From NCBI GenBank assembly GCA_015231955.1, contig JADGAN010000018.1:29037-93036 (forward strand): DNA of 64,000 bases. The letters are read 5' to 3'. Source of the DNA: Oligoflexia bacterium (GTDB taxonomy: Bacteria; Bdellovibrionota; Bacteriovoracia; Bacteriovoracales; Bacteriovoracaceae). Each line of letters starts with the position of its first letter. Position 1 is the stretch's first letter. Under the pieces are notes generated by a model, which worked only from the letters and a program-made list of their open reading frames with translations, had not been told where the DNA came from and made no database searches. Below are positions 46,409 through 56,400 of this stretch, piece by piece. The position numbers were made by a program, and so were the translations under genes.

Positions 46409-47632
46409 ATGATTGGCAGGATATTTTTGCGTATTGGTGGCGTGATTTTGTTAGCACTACTACTGGAGATTACAGGTCATGCACAAAGTTGGGGCGCAGA
46501 GGAGAATCAAGGAGAACTCCCCAGCTTGAATTGGGAACGGCCTTCCGATGCGGCCATCATGAGTAAACGGAGAACTTCTAGGTTTTTAAGAAATATGGAT
46601 GTTTTATGTGCACGCTATTTTAAACAACAAGGTTTTGAAATAAAAAGCTCCAAGAAAGATGCTGATTCAGAATCAACTTTGATGAAAGCGCTCACCGGAG
46701 AAGTCAATAATTTAAATCAGCGAATTGAAGAACAAAAAGTAAAACATATGCGTGGAGGTGTTTTTGAGCAACTTAAAGATGCGATAAAATATTATAAAGC
46801 TGCCATGGTGGCCAAGGATAAAACAAAAAAAGAGTTGCAAGTGCGCTCTACGGAGAGCGTATCTGAAAAATTGAAGAGCATGATTTTGCGTTATGAGCAA
46901 GAGCGGGAGCGCTACAAGCAGTTGTATAATGATTGTAGTAAGCAACAATCGCTAGAGTTTGCAAGGGATGAGGAATTTTTGTTGTTGCTTTGGCTGAAAC
47001 AACATTGGTTTTCTATGATGAATTATTTAGAGAATAAAAACTTTGCCACCCGGTTTTTGGTGAAGGGTGCTGATCTGGCGATGGCGTGGAGTGGAAATGA
47101 GGCCAAGCTGCAGGCCATGGTTTTGAAGTTGAAAGAGATGATGTTGGAACGTAAAAATTTTAGTCAAATTATCCAGGGATTTGCAGTTGATAGCGCTTCT
47201 AAAATGGTTTTAGGAGAGGAGCATACAGAAAAGATAAAAAAATTTATTCGCGCCTTGGGAGTACAAAAGGGCAGTGCGGTTAGTGGGTTGGTTGAACCCT
47301 ATAACAAATTGGATCCTGGTACTCAAAAGGTGCTTTTTAATTATATCGATTTGATGTTTGAACAGCTACAAGAAGCTTTAGGCGCTAAAGAGATCATGAG
47401 AGATGTAAGTCGCTGCATTCGCGGCGTGAATCCCAAACCATGCAGTTCACTTAAAGATTCTAAATTGCAAAGAGCGATTGAAGGATTAAATCCTCGTAGC
47501 GATTTGCAATTTGCCATGTTGGCAAAAGAGTGTGGAGAGGAGCAACTTGCTGCTTTATGCTGGACACAGGCAAAATCAGCAAATGGTTTCATGAGTCCAA
47601 TGGATCACCCATTCTTATTGAAAAGAAAATAA
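46409..47632 (+). CDS. Secreted helical protein, probably frameshifted at its 3' end
   Basis: The 407-residue product starts at ATG 46409 (aggga ahead) with a signal peptide (RIGGVILLALLLEITGHA, cleavage near residue 26). The body is helical and Lys/Glu-rich, with some Cys. The frame stops at 47632 in the sequence ttgaaaagaaaataa. A second frame shifted by -1 continues with protein-like composition (WKFQTSFDSLIKRYEKYL) to 47943. The two parts look like one longer protein cut by a frameshift. Function unknown; it is convergent with the 47890 gene. Confidence 0.55.
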   Translation: MIGRIFLRIGGVILLALLLEITGHAQSWGAEENQGELPSLNWERPSDAAIMSKRRTSRFLRNMDVLCARYFKQQGFEIKSSKKDADSESTLMKALTGEVNNLNQRIEEQKVKHMRGGVFEQLKDAIKYYKAAMVAKDKTKKELQVRSTESVSEKLKSMILRYEQERERYKQLYNDCSKQQSLEFARDEEFLLLLWLKQHWFSMMNYLENKNFATRFLVKGADLAMAWSGNEAKLQAMVLKLKEMMLERKNFSQIIQGFAVDSASKMVLGEEHTEKIKKFIRALGVQKGSAVSGLVEPYNKLDPGTQKVLFNYIDLMFEQLQEALGAKEIMRDVSRCIRGVNPKPCSSLKDSKLQRAIEGLNPRSDLQFAMLAKECGEEQLAALCWTQAKSANGFMSPMDHPFLLKRK

Positions 47633-47943
47633 TCCCCCCAACGTGGCCTTGGAAATTTCAAACTTCTTTTGATTCCTTGATTAAACGATATGAAAAATAT
47701 CTTACTGAAGAAAGAAATATATCGAAAGGGAATATCTGGTTAAGGAAAAAAATTGCTCGAGATTTTTTGTCTAAAAGTTGTGGTCAAAAAGCTTGTTTAA
47801 AAAAAATAAAAGTAAAAATGGTTAGATCCTATATTCTACACACAAAAAAATTCAAAGCCTCCGATTTTCATAAAGGGCTTTTATTTAACTTACTCCCACT
47901 CTTCCTCTTCCTCTTCCTCTTTCTCTTTTTTCTTCGATCCTGA
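47633..47943 (+). pseudogene. Likely continuation of the 46409 gene in the -1 frame
   Basis: From about 47625 the -1 frame encodes PTWPWKFQTSFD, a basic helical segment and DFLSKSCGQKACLKK, a natural-looking stretch with no start codon of its own. It runs into a hydrophobic Leu/Phe run that is the antisense of the poly-Glu tail of the convergent gene, so the last 18 codons may not be real. The joining sequence holds two A-runs. A sequencing error, a true frameshift mutation or programmed slippage could explain it. Confidence 0.45.
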
Positions 47944-50370
47944 ATAAACTTGTTTAGCAAGCTTGCCCATTTTGTCATCCATTTGTCCAAGAGAACCTGC
48001 TGCTTTTAGATCGGGGTCATCAGGAATTTGCAGTCCCCTCGCACCTGGGTTATTGACATTGTTGGTTTCCCTGCTGGCAGAGTTATAGTGAACAATAGGA
48101 GCAATTGATCTAATTTCATCGAGATCTTCTTGCTTCTCGTAAGAAGGAAATCGTCCATGCTTCTCTTTGAAAATTAAGGCCTCCTCTATTTTATTGTTAA
48201 TTCGTCCAGTTCTATCCTCAGCACTCTTGCAATAAAATTCCACATCACTCCCCATCAGATAATTTGCCAGTAAAAAATTTCGTTGAAAGACGTGTCTATT
48301 CTTCCAGGATTTATATTCATCATTAAAATAAACCTTCATGGCATCACTATTCAGTTGCATAATATCCTTTTGTCTTTCATAAAATCCAATAAGCTTACCG
48401 AGGTTCTCAACTTGTTTAGAACTTTGTGGAGAATTTTTCTCAGCTTTGAGTGCAGTAATCTTTTGTTCATAGAAACTAATTAATTGCTTCTCTTTATTGC
48501 GGATAGCAGGGCCATCTGCTAGATAATCTTTTTTCCTCTCCTCCTCTACTTTTTGATAGATAGAATTGATCCTGGCCTCCTTTTCGGATATTCTCTGCAT
48601 CAGAGCTTTAACTTCAGCTTTAAAACCACTGCTTGTATTAATAGAATCGGTATTAGCATACAAACTTAATTTTTTATAATCGTCGGCCAGTCCTTTTTCT
48701 TCTTCGGCAATACTTTTCTTGTATTCGTTTATTGTTTTGCTATTATTGTTTTTTAATTTTTCAATACTTTTATTGAGGTTTTTGAAGGCCGCAAGAGGAG
48801 GCATTGTCTTATCTTTTTTAGAAAGACTTTCTATCGCACAAAAATTATTCTGTGTAAAATTTTCAGAACGTGTAATGTAATTATCAATACCTCGTGCATT
48901 GATAGGTTGCATATCGCTGGATTTTCCAGCAGCAAGTATTGCTGTCATCTTCTTATGATCTGTTTCAACATCATTTGCTGGAATATTCATGACAGTAATT
49001 TTAGGAGTAACTGTGCAAACGTTCCCATTGCAATCATCTACTTCTACTTGTTGATTATCAAATGTTCGTAAGGCCTGATAGCTTTCATTCATTTGATCGA
49101 TTTCTGACTCGTGTGGTGCATTCTCGTTTTTCATCTCCATGGCAGCTCTTGCTGCATCCAGCGCCACATTGGGAGTTAATAGGATCATTGACGACAAAGG
49201 AAGCTCTGTAGGACATTTATTATGCTTGTTACAATAGTTTCTTGCTAGTTTGAACAACATTTGTTTTGCGTTTCTTATAGCATAAAACTGCCGTGTGGTC
49301 TTGTCTCGAATTGATATAGGAGGATAAGAACTGTGCCTGTACCCAGAAAACAACAACTTTACTGGCCCTTGGCCATCGTTGCTTTGAACGCCAAAGGATG
49401 CTTCCACAAAGTTGGCCAATCCCTCGCGATCACGAGCAGCACTGGTTTGAGTATCTTCCCTACCAGGTACATGTAAACTAAAAAAACGCTTATTGACAGC
49501 TTCTGATGGGGGTAATTCGTATTGATTAAGTAAAGTAGGACGGGGCCTTGAAGAAAGGTATTCGTTTTCAATGGATCGCATCTGTTCTTTGTCTAGATCT
49601 TTGTTACATTGTTCTCTCATTGCCCGTTGAAGATTGTTAACATGATCTTGCAAAATAGCTTTAGCTATATCAAATTTAGCATCAAATTTATCTCTTTTGA
49701 ATTGGAACCAATTTCTACTTGCTGCCTCTTCATTGCTTACCTCTATTGATGCTTCTTGTGTGATTCGATCGAAGGTTTTATCATTGAGGTTTTTGAATTT
49801 TAGAGAACAATCATCTTTTTCTTCTGATTCTGGTGGACAACAATTGGCTTTCATAGCATTAGTAAGTAAATCAGCTCTATCGATAAAGTCTTGTGTGCTT
49901 GGGCCATTATAACCATTCGGAGAGATTTGTTTAATTTGGACGTGATTGCCCAAAGGTCCAGGATTTTCACCTGCCTGGGGTTGCTTTTTGTTTAAGACCG
50001 TGGTCCTTTCTCTCACGCTACCATCACTTGTAAAATGGGTTCTTCTTGCTCTTGAATAACTGACATCATGATTCATGTTTGTTTGATTTAATTCTAAGCT
50101 TTTTTGAATGATACCATTATGTGCACTAATACTGGCTTCTGTTGGTAAAGTCTTTGCAATGTTGGCCGGGCATATTAAAGCAGGACTTTCTTGTTCGTTA
50201 ACGCAAGCGTTGACAAGTGGACCTATGGGATTAATAGTGGTAACCATATCAACTGCATCACGCAATTGCTTTTCATTTTCATGGGCAGCCATGAGAAAAG
50301 ATGGTAATAAAATGACCAAAACTACTCCAAACAAGCAACTAAATGATCTCATTACTTTTCGTCTATTCAT
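47890..50370 (-). CDS. Large secreted coiled-coil protein, unknown
   Basis: The 826-residue product has a gggaggt site and a signal peptide (LFGVVLVILLPSFLMAA). Residues about 330-420 hold a compact region with SGYRHSSYPPISIRD and several Cys, while residues about 520-690 are long helices, Lys/Glu-rich and coiled-coil-like. The C-terminus is a run of Glu (KEKEEEEEEEWE) coded by a CTCTTC repeat. The architecture (secreted, mid-size globular region plus coiled coil) recalls host-directed effectors of intracellular bacteria, but I cannot name a family. It is convergent with 46409 and may overlap its shifted tail. Confidence 0.6.
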   Translation of the reverse strand: MNRRKVMRSFSCLFGVVLVILLPSFLMAAHENEKQLRDAVDMVTTINPIGPLVNACVNEQESPALICPANIAKTLPTEASISAHNGIIQKSLELNQTNMNHDVSYSRARRTHFTSDGSVRERTTVLNKKQPQAGENPGPLGNHVQIKQISPNGYNGPSTQDFIDRADLLTNAMKANCCPPESEEKDDCSLKFKNLNDKTFDRITQEASIEVSNEEAASRNWFQFKRDKFDAKFDIAKAILQDHVNNLQRAMREQCNKDLDKEQMRSIENEYLSSRPRPTLLNQYELPPSEAVNKRFFSLHVPGREDTQTSAARDREGLANFVEASFGVQSNDGQGPVKLLFSGYRHSSYPPISIRDKTTRQFYAIRNAKQMLFKLARNYCNKHNKCPTELPLSSMILLTPNVALDAARAAMEMKNENAPHESEIDQMNESYQALRTFDNQQVEVDDCNGNVCTVTPKITVMNIPANDVETDHKKMTAILAAGKSSDMQPINARGIDNYITRSENFTQNNFCAIESLSKKDKTMPPLAAFKNLNKSIEKLKNNNSKTINEYKKSIAEEEKGLADDYKKLSLYANTDSINTSSGFKAEVKALMQRISEKEARINSIYQKVEEERKKDYLADGPAIRNKEKQLISFYEQKITALKAEKNSPQSSKQVENLGKLIGFYERQKDIMQLNSDAMKVYFNDEYKSWKNRHVFQRNFLLANYLMGSDVEFYCKSAEDRTGRINNKIEEALIFKEKHGRFPSYEKQEDLDEIRSIAPIVHYNSASRETNNVNNPGARGLQIPDDPDLKAAGSLGQMDDKMGKLAKQVYSGSKKKEKEEEEEEEWE
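47894..47932 (-). repeat. CTCTTC-type repeat coding for poly-Glu
   Basis: A hexamer CTCTTC repeats about four times with small variants near 47900-47930, giving the Glu run of the 47890 gene on the minus strand and a Leu-Phe run on the plus strand. Confidence 0.75.
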
Positions 50371-50804
50371 CTTTCATTACCTCCCAAGATCTTTATCTCT
50401 TTATCTTTTTTTTCTATAGTTTCTCTTATTATAAAATAAATACAATAAAGCTATCTCATAAAATACATTTTTCTTATTCAATTACTTTTCGGAGGAAAAA
50501 TAAATTTTTTAAGTTATTTGTTAAATAAAAAATACCGCCGCGTCCGACGCAAGGTGGCCCTGAATAAATATCTGCGGCCAGCACGTAAGGCTTAACTTTA
50601 TAGCGATTAACTTTCGCTCGAGTGGAGCTGTGATTGATCGGGTTTAGCATCGAAAAAAGTTCAACAGCATTTTGATCTTTACCTAGTCCGGCATGGACAG
50701 AAATACACTAGAGTTTAGGAAAATCGCTCAGAGTTGGAGTAGGTGTTGGTGTTGTATCATACATTGCGGTTTATCCTTGTCGGCATTCGTGCCAGGTGCT
50801 AGTA
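50371..50804. other. Intergenic region, 434 bp, holding a GH94 fragment
   Basis: The first 150 bases are very A/T-rich, as expected for the promoter of the minus-strand gene at 47890-50370. The part at 50523-50698 is a glucan synthase remnant (separate entry). The rest, 50700-50804, shows nothing clear. Confidence 0.6.
50523..50698 (-). pseudogene. Remnant of a cyclic beta-1,2-glucan synthase (GH94 part)
   Basis: On the minus strand an open stretch of 58 codons reads VELFSMLNPINHSSTRAKV, then YKVKPYVLAADIYS and PPCVGRGG. This matches the conserved C-terminal GH94 region of NdvB/ChvB proteins (ELF..LNPI.H ... YKVEPYV.AADVY ... PP.VGRGG). There is no start, and the frame closes by stop codons on both sides. 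The intact protein would be about 2800 residues, so only about 2 % remains. It shows past loss of a periplasmic glucan pathway gene. Confidence 0.8.
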
Positions 50805-51149
50805 CTAAATAATTCGCTTTGCACTTTTGAAAACATCTTTCCAAAAACCAACATGTTCTTCTTCACGAATATTCTTAAACTCTTCTGGCGTATAAACTAA
50901 GATATCTATGGGAATTTGAAGTTCATAAAGCTGGGGATATTGCAAAGGACGTTTGCAAAACTCCTCTGACGTATTGTTTATTAGAATAAGATCCAAATCA
51001 CTATCCCCATGGAAACTATTGGTAAAAAAACTACCAAAGATATAAGCTTCCACAACTTGTCCCTGCAAAAGATCGATCAACTCTTTGACAAACTCCTCTT
51101 TACTTTTGTCTCTTAAAAAATTTTTTTTCTTTTTAACGATCGTCTTCAT
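50805..51149 (-). CDS. MNT-type nucleotidyltransferase (minimal)
   Basis: ATG 51149 follows ggtaaag; the frame also opens at TTG 51164. The 114-residue product has FGSFFTNSFHGDSDLDL, which is the GSx10DxD motif of MNT nucleotidyltransferases that coordinate Mg and ATP. In HEPN-MNT pairs the MNT partner blocks the HEPN protein, in known cases by AMP addition. The HEPN gene lies 20 bp upstream in the same unit. Confidence 0.88.
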   Translation of the reverse strand: MKTIVKKKKNFLRDKSKEEFVKELIDLLQGQVVEAYIFGSFFTNSFHGDSDLDLILINNTSEEFCKRPLQYPQLYELQIPIDILVYTPEEFKNIREEEHVGFWKDVFKSAKRII

Positions 51150-51169
51150 AATAACTTTACCCAAATATA

Positions 51170-51553
51170 CTATGGAGTGACCTCTTCTATCGCTTTTGCA
51201 ATAATAATATTTGCAAGCTCCAAGGCCTCTGTAGCTTGCTCTTTTGTAAAAAATTCAAATGGTGCTCCTCCAGGAAGAGCATCGGGATAACGTGTAGAAA
51301 TATAATAGAGATCTAAAATTCTTCCGGCCCTTTCAACCTCTGAATTGATCTTCATCGATTTTGCAATAATTGTAATTGAGTGTCCCCTTATTTCATAGTC
51401 TCTAAAGTATGCCAAAGATTTTATGGCCTTTTCAGCTGCCTGCTGGCACAAAAAGCAGGTTTGCGAATAAAATTGCAACTTCAGCCCCTCTTGGGCAAAT
51501 AGGATATCATTTTGGGCCTGTTGTAACCAATCTTTTGCTCGTTCTTTAGACAT
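51170..51553 (-). CDS. HEPN-domain protein (partner of MNT)
   Basis: The 127-residue protein (aaaggag ahead) fits the PF05168 HEPN fold: DWLQQAQNDILFAQ helix, CFLCQQAAEKAIKSLAYF, GHS, and STRYPDALPG. Members form the toxin-like half of HEPN-MNT modules. The classical RNase motif RX4-6H is not seen, so it may not cleave RNA by the usual site. It is the first gene of the pair. Confidence 0.88.
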   Translation of the reverse strand: MSKERAKDWLQQAQNDILFAQEGLKLQFYSQTCFLCQQAAEKAIKSLAYFRDYEIRGHSITIIAKSMKINSEVERAGRILDLYYISTRYPDALPGGAPFEFFTKEQATEALELANIIIAKAIEEVTP

Positions 51554-51791
51554 AAGGTTATAACTCCTTTATGTTTTTATATCTCAATTGCTCCTCTTCT
51601 AGAAGCAAAAAAAGGAATAGGACATACGATTAGAAAGCCAATCCTCGTGGATCTAGTAATTTTGTAGAGTACGAAACTGAGTATTTTTCACCTTTTTTTC
51701 GCTCCGTAATTTAGGATCAGTAGACCCATAATTATGTGTGAAAATGGGTCTGCTAACCACTGAGTCAAGTGGCAGCAACATTATGGATTGA

Positions 51792-53048
51792 TTAGGGTGA
51801 TTGGCAGCGCTTGATCAGATGTTGTTTGTAGCGTTCAAAGAGGACGGAGTTTGTCGTCTCATCGTGGAGGCGAAATTTATAGGGGGTGCGCGGATTACGC
51901 TCAAGCAGGCGCTTAATGTGTTCTCCAAAACTCATAATACCAAGAGGGTGAACGTAAACTTTAACTTGTGAATAAAAAGCGCCGGCCAAGATCTTGTCAA
52001 TTTTTTCTTGATAGTCATTGCTTCCTTCTTCATTGTAGAGTTTCCATAGCTGGTGATTCATCTGCGTGAAGTAGGGAAGGCCACCATGACTTTTTAGTTC
52101 CTCATTGGCAGCAGCACTCATATCGACGATCATAAAATTTTCCCCACGATCAGCGGGAGAATCGAGGTACTCTTCTCCTAAGACATTTCCAATGTAACCG
52201 CTAAGACCGATAAATGCGGCCGCGCCCAAGGAGGCGTGGAGGGTACCATCTTCGTCTTGAATACGCTTGGAGTAGATCTCCTGCTTTGTTTTGGAAAAGA
52301 AAGGGTTATCGCTTTGATAAAGGTCTTGCCAGTAACCGAGGATTACTTCACTAGTGCTAAAAGCTTGATCGAAGTGGGGACGATAGAGTTCCATCTGTGT
52401 GGCCAGAAGAGAGGCTTGCAGACCAGCAGCACACTCACTACGACAATAATAATCGTAAAAGCACTCCATTGCGCTGGTGGGACTTAAGGTGGCCACGACA
52501 CAGCTGTAGCGGTTGGATTGATCGATTTTACTCCACTCATCCCAAGGGACATCACAATAGGCCCACTTACCTACTCCAAAGTTATAGCGTCGATTGGCGT
52601 CTAACTTAGTGGTGGCGGTGAGTGCGGCCGTGCGCACTTTTTGCTTATAAGCACACAACGAGGCGGCCGAGTCTAGTGGCGTTTGCAGGTAGTTAGTGCT
52701 ATTCAAAAGGGATTTAAAGTTTTGCGCCACACTCTTCCAGCTATTCTCTCCCTCGCGAGCGATGGTGATGTTTAGGATGAGCTCTCCATTTTTGTGGGCA
52801 TCATCGAGAGAGTCTTGATTGCACGCTTTGCTAGATTCGTTAAAGGAGATGTGGTTGCGATTCCCGGTTTCGATCTTTATCTCCCACCCCAGGGATTTAA
52901 GCGCCTTATACTGACAAAGCTCTGCTGCCCCCAAGGGAGCAATCACCTTTGCTTCAAACGCTGCCTCAGTTACTTGCTGAGGAATTGCCGCATTCGTTGT
53001 TAGAGGGATTCCTATAAACAGAAACAACCATGCCCATTTTCTCTTCAT
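51792..53048 (-). CDS. Secreted Cys-rich protein, unknown
   Basis: The 418-residue product begins MKRKWAWLFLFIGIPLTTNA, a clear signal peptide. The mature part has about ten Cys (for example AYCDVPWDEW, SAMECFYDYYCRSECAAG), likely disulfides, and a Gly-rich mid part (LGAAAFIGLSGYIGNVLGEE) followed by HGGLPYFTQM. The region may be enzymatic but I cannot assign it. It is alone on its strand. Confidence 0.6.
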   Translation of the reverse strand: MKRKWAWLFLFIGIPLTTNAAIPQQVTEAAFEAKVIAPLGAAELCQYKALKSLGWEIKIETGNRNHISFNESSKACNQDSLDDAHKNGELILNITIAREGENSWKSVAQNFKSLLNSTNYLQTPLDSAASLCAYKQKVRTAALTATTKLDANRRYNFGVGKWAYCDVPWDEWSKIDQSNRYSCVVATLSPTSAMECFYDYYCRSECAAGLQASLLATQMELYRPHFDQAFSTSEVILGYWQDLYQSDNPFFSKTKQEIYSKRIQDEDGTLHASLGAAAFIGLSGYIGNVLGEEYLDSPADRGENFMIVDMSAAANEELKSHGGLPYFTQMNHQLWKLYNEEGSNDYQEKIDKILAGAFYSQVKVYVHPLGIMSFGEHIKRLLERNPRTPYKFRLHDETTNSVLFERYKQHLIKRCQSP

Positions 53049-53477
53049 TCACAAATCCTCCTCTTCTCACCTTGTCTTTAGTATGAAAAAGTAGTGGCCA
53101 TTGTGATCCACTTGGAATGCAAATACGAGTATTTCTTTGTAGAAGTATAGGAAAAATCAGTAAATCTACTTATTTGCTTTGGAATTTACAAGTTGTTCTT
53201 ATTTGGCAAAGCAGAGTGAAGTGACAACCACTGTAGGCCTTAAAAGCGTGTCCGCTACGACGCTCGCTCCATGCCTTTTTCAAGATACCTACACTTATAT
53301 TTGGCACTCAATAAAAAATATTGCATTGTCTATGATTTCTATCCTCTTGTTTTTTAATAAAATAATAATTTATCATTGTTAGTAATTAATTTCAGATAGA
53401 TTCCCTTTAAAATAACTTACAAAACTTTAGCTCCTTACTTTAATAACTATTTTTATGCCTATTTTAAAGAGAAAGCA
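53049..53477. other. Intergenic region, 429 bp, between two divergent genes
   Basis: It separates the 51792 gene (minus) and the 53478 gene (plus), so it must hold both promoters. The right half is strongly A/T-rich. I see no ORF or repeat in it that I can support. Confidence 0.6.
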
Positions 53478-56400
53478 ATGAACAGGTCTAGTGAAAAACA
53501 AGCAATCCTCTTACTACTCTTATTGCATTTTTTCATTCTTGCATCCTCTGTAATGGCCGAAGAGACCCTCCATAAAACTATTTCTATTAATGAAAAAAAA
53601 GTGCAAGATTTTATTCTAAGCAATGCTTTACGTGCAAACAATATTCAGCAAATACGAGAGTTACTGGAAATCAGCGCTCCACAAACGCCAAAAGAGTTGG
53701 AGGAGACGCTGGCTTTTTTTAAAGCAGAGGGAAATTTGCCCTTTCTTAGGATGTACAAAGAGAATTGGCCTGTCGATTTTTCGTTAAGTGCTGCAAAAAA
53801 GGCACAAGATCAATATCTAGGGCTTATGGGAAACTACCCCGATGTTATTGGGAGTATCGATCAGAGTTTTAAAAAATTTAAAAACTCTTTTGAGATAGAA
53901 CTGACACTTGATCAAGCGTTTAAATTAGCAACTTCTACAGAGGCCTCTATTCGAAATTTAAGAGATCTAGATGTGGTTATTCGCAAAGATACAAAAGAAA
54001 ATAAAAATGAAGATTTTAAAAATTTCATGGCATTTCTTGATTTAGGAGGCAGAGTTGATCATCTTAATGCGTATACGGGCCTTTTTAAAAAAGAGTTGCA
54101 AAAGCGATCTTTTGTGTGGAGTGAAGTTCTCTCCTTTTTAAAAAAGGGTGGTCAATTAGATCTCGCTTCCGTACTCTTAAAACAATATTTGCCAACTCAT
54201 CCTACGCTTACACTTGAAAACAACCAGTTGCTGAAGATCACAAAAACTCATTGGGGAGCAGAAAATCTCAAAGAGGTTTTTGAGTATTTACCCAGTGGAA
54301 GCATCGATGAAATGAGCTCTTTTATTGAAGATGGAGGCGACATCCCTTTGGAAACTGGATTTTTAAAAACGCTTCCTCACTTTGTATCTACTTTTCATCC
54401 ACAAAAGTTACAGGAGTTATCCTCCTGGCAAAAAAGAGGACTAAACCTTTCCTATGCGTTGCAATTTCATCAAGAAGCATTTTCTGGAAAACAGCTTCAT
54501 GAACTCAACTTTATAAACAAAGAAACTTATATTCAAAAACTTTTAACACTGCAAGAGAGCAAGCTTCCTGCTGACAGCATGGCAAAGCTTGTGAAGAATA
54601 GTTATCAGGGTGATTTACAAAAATGGTTAACTGAAAGTGATGTTAAAAGTTCGCTCTCTTTACAACTTTTTGAAAAGATCGATCAACACTCCGCTGCCTC
54701 TAAAATAGTGGTTAATCTTTTGAATGCTTTGCCTGATGAAGAGGCCCAAAGCTATCTCTATTTACTGCAAAACCCTGGTGAACTATTGAGGGCCACTTAT
54801 CTGAAACAATATGATAAAGGAGCTTCTCTTGCTCAATTTTTAAAATCATCAGAAAGCGATAAAAGTAAAATTGATCAAGAGATCATAAGCAAAATGGCCC
54901 CGGATGATCCTGATCGGCAGCAAATTTCGCAAATTTACAAGCACATTAAAAGTTTGGAAGATCTGGCCCTCTTCGATAGCATCTTTGAAGCGCATGTGCT
55001 TGCTATGAACGATGTACTTTCCCTGTTGCAGAGTGGACTTTCTCTTCAGGATATCTCTTCTTATCTTAAGTCACAAATGCTCTCACCGAGAGTGTTTGAT
55101 CTGGATCAAGTAAAAACTTTTTTGCTCCACGGAGGAAAAAGTTCTGATCTTCCCAAAGTCGCTTTGCTTTTACAAAATTTACAGATTGGCGCTGATGAAC
55201 TCTTGGCCTTCATGAAAAAAGGAGGCGATTATGATAATATCTTATCTATAAAAAAAGAGTTTCCGGCCTTGAGTTTGAATCAAATACAGAAGCTTGAAAA
55301 GCTTCCAGGAAATATGCATAATGCACTAGAGATCATCTCGTTATTTAAGCAACAAGGGGAGACGATTACAAAAGAGCATCTTGTAACAATATTAAAAAAA
55401 GGTAGCAGTGACGAGATGGATGACGCTTCTTACTTACAGGATTTGATTTTTTTATCAAATCAATATGCTTTTAAATTTAGTGATTATTTAAAACTACTTG
55501 AACAAAATAGTGATGCAAAAAATGTAATCATCAAGATGGCCGCTCTTGCAAAAATCTATCCCACCAAAAAAATAGGTGAGCTTCAAACTATGATGGAGCA
55601 AGCAAATCAAAGTAATCCCAATTGGAACTTTACATTTGGTACCCATTTCACCCAAAAAAGACAAAAGTTCTATATTCCTCAAGAGCAATATTTTAAACTG
55701 ATGCAAGAGAATATCAGTGATGAAGAGCTATTACTTGCTCTCTATCACAATCAGAAAAATCCAAGTATCTGGAGTTACTTTACAAGACACTATCAAGGTC
55801 GGAAAGATCGCTTGAAAAAATATTTCATAAGCAATCTTCGTAATCCTAATCCGCAAAAGAAGTATATCGCAGCAAGGATGCTCGCCTCATGGTACCCGTT
55901 GAAAGATATCCTCGTTCATGATTTACTGGAGATCTCTTTGCTCTTACAAGAACAAAAATTGATTCGAGATCATCTTTTTGATACCACAGAGGAGTTTAAT
56001 CGCACGCTTTCGTTTCTCAAGAAAAGTTTTTTAAAGGATTACCCTATTGCCAATGCCTTTGCTTTTCTTAAAACGTATATCAGAAACCGAGAGTGCTTCT
56101 GTTTTCCTCAAGCAGTGGAGAAGCCGAGTATAAAGCAAATCTATCAACAAATATTTTTAGAGCAAGAGTTGGCAAAAGTAGAAAGTTTTTCAAAAGAGGC
56201 GCTTATTCAAAAAGGGAGTATGCTTATTCATCTCAGTTATCCTTATGGCGATGTTTCGATTTCTGCAGAACGCGACCCGGGCAACTCTTTTGATGCCTCA
56301 GCAGTTGCAAAATTGGCGCATAAAGAGGGTGCCGAGTATAAAGGGTTTACTCTTAGTGGAAGAAAATCTTCGGCAAGAGAAGATGAGGGTTTGATTAAAA

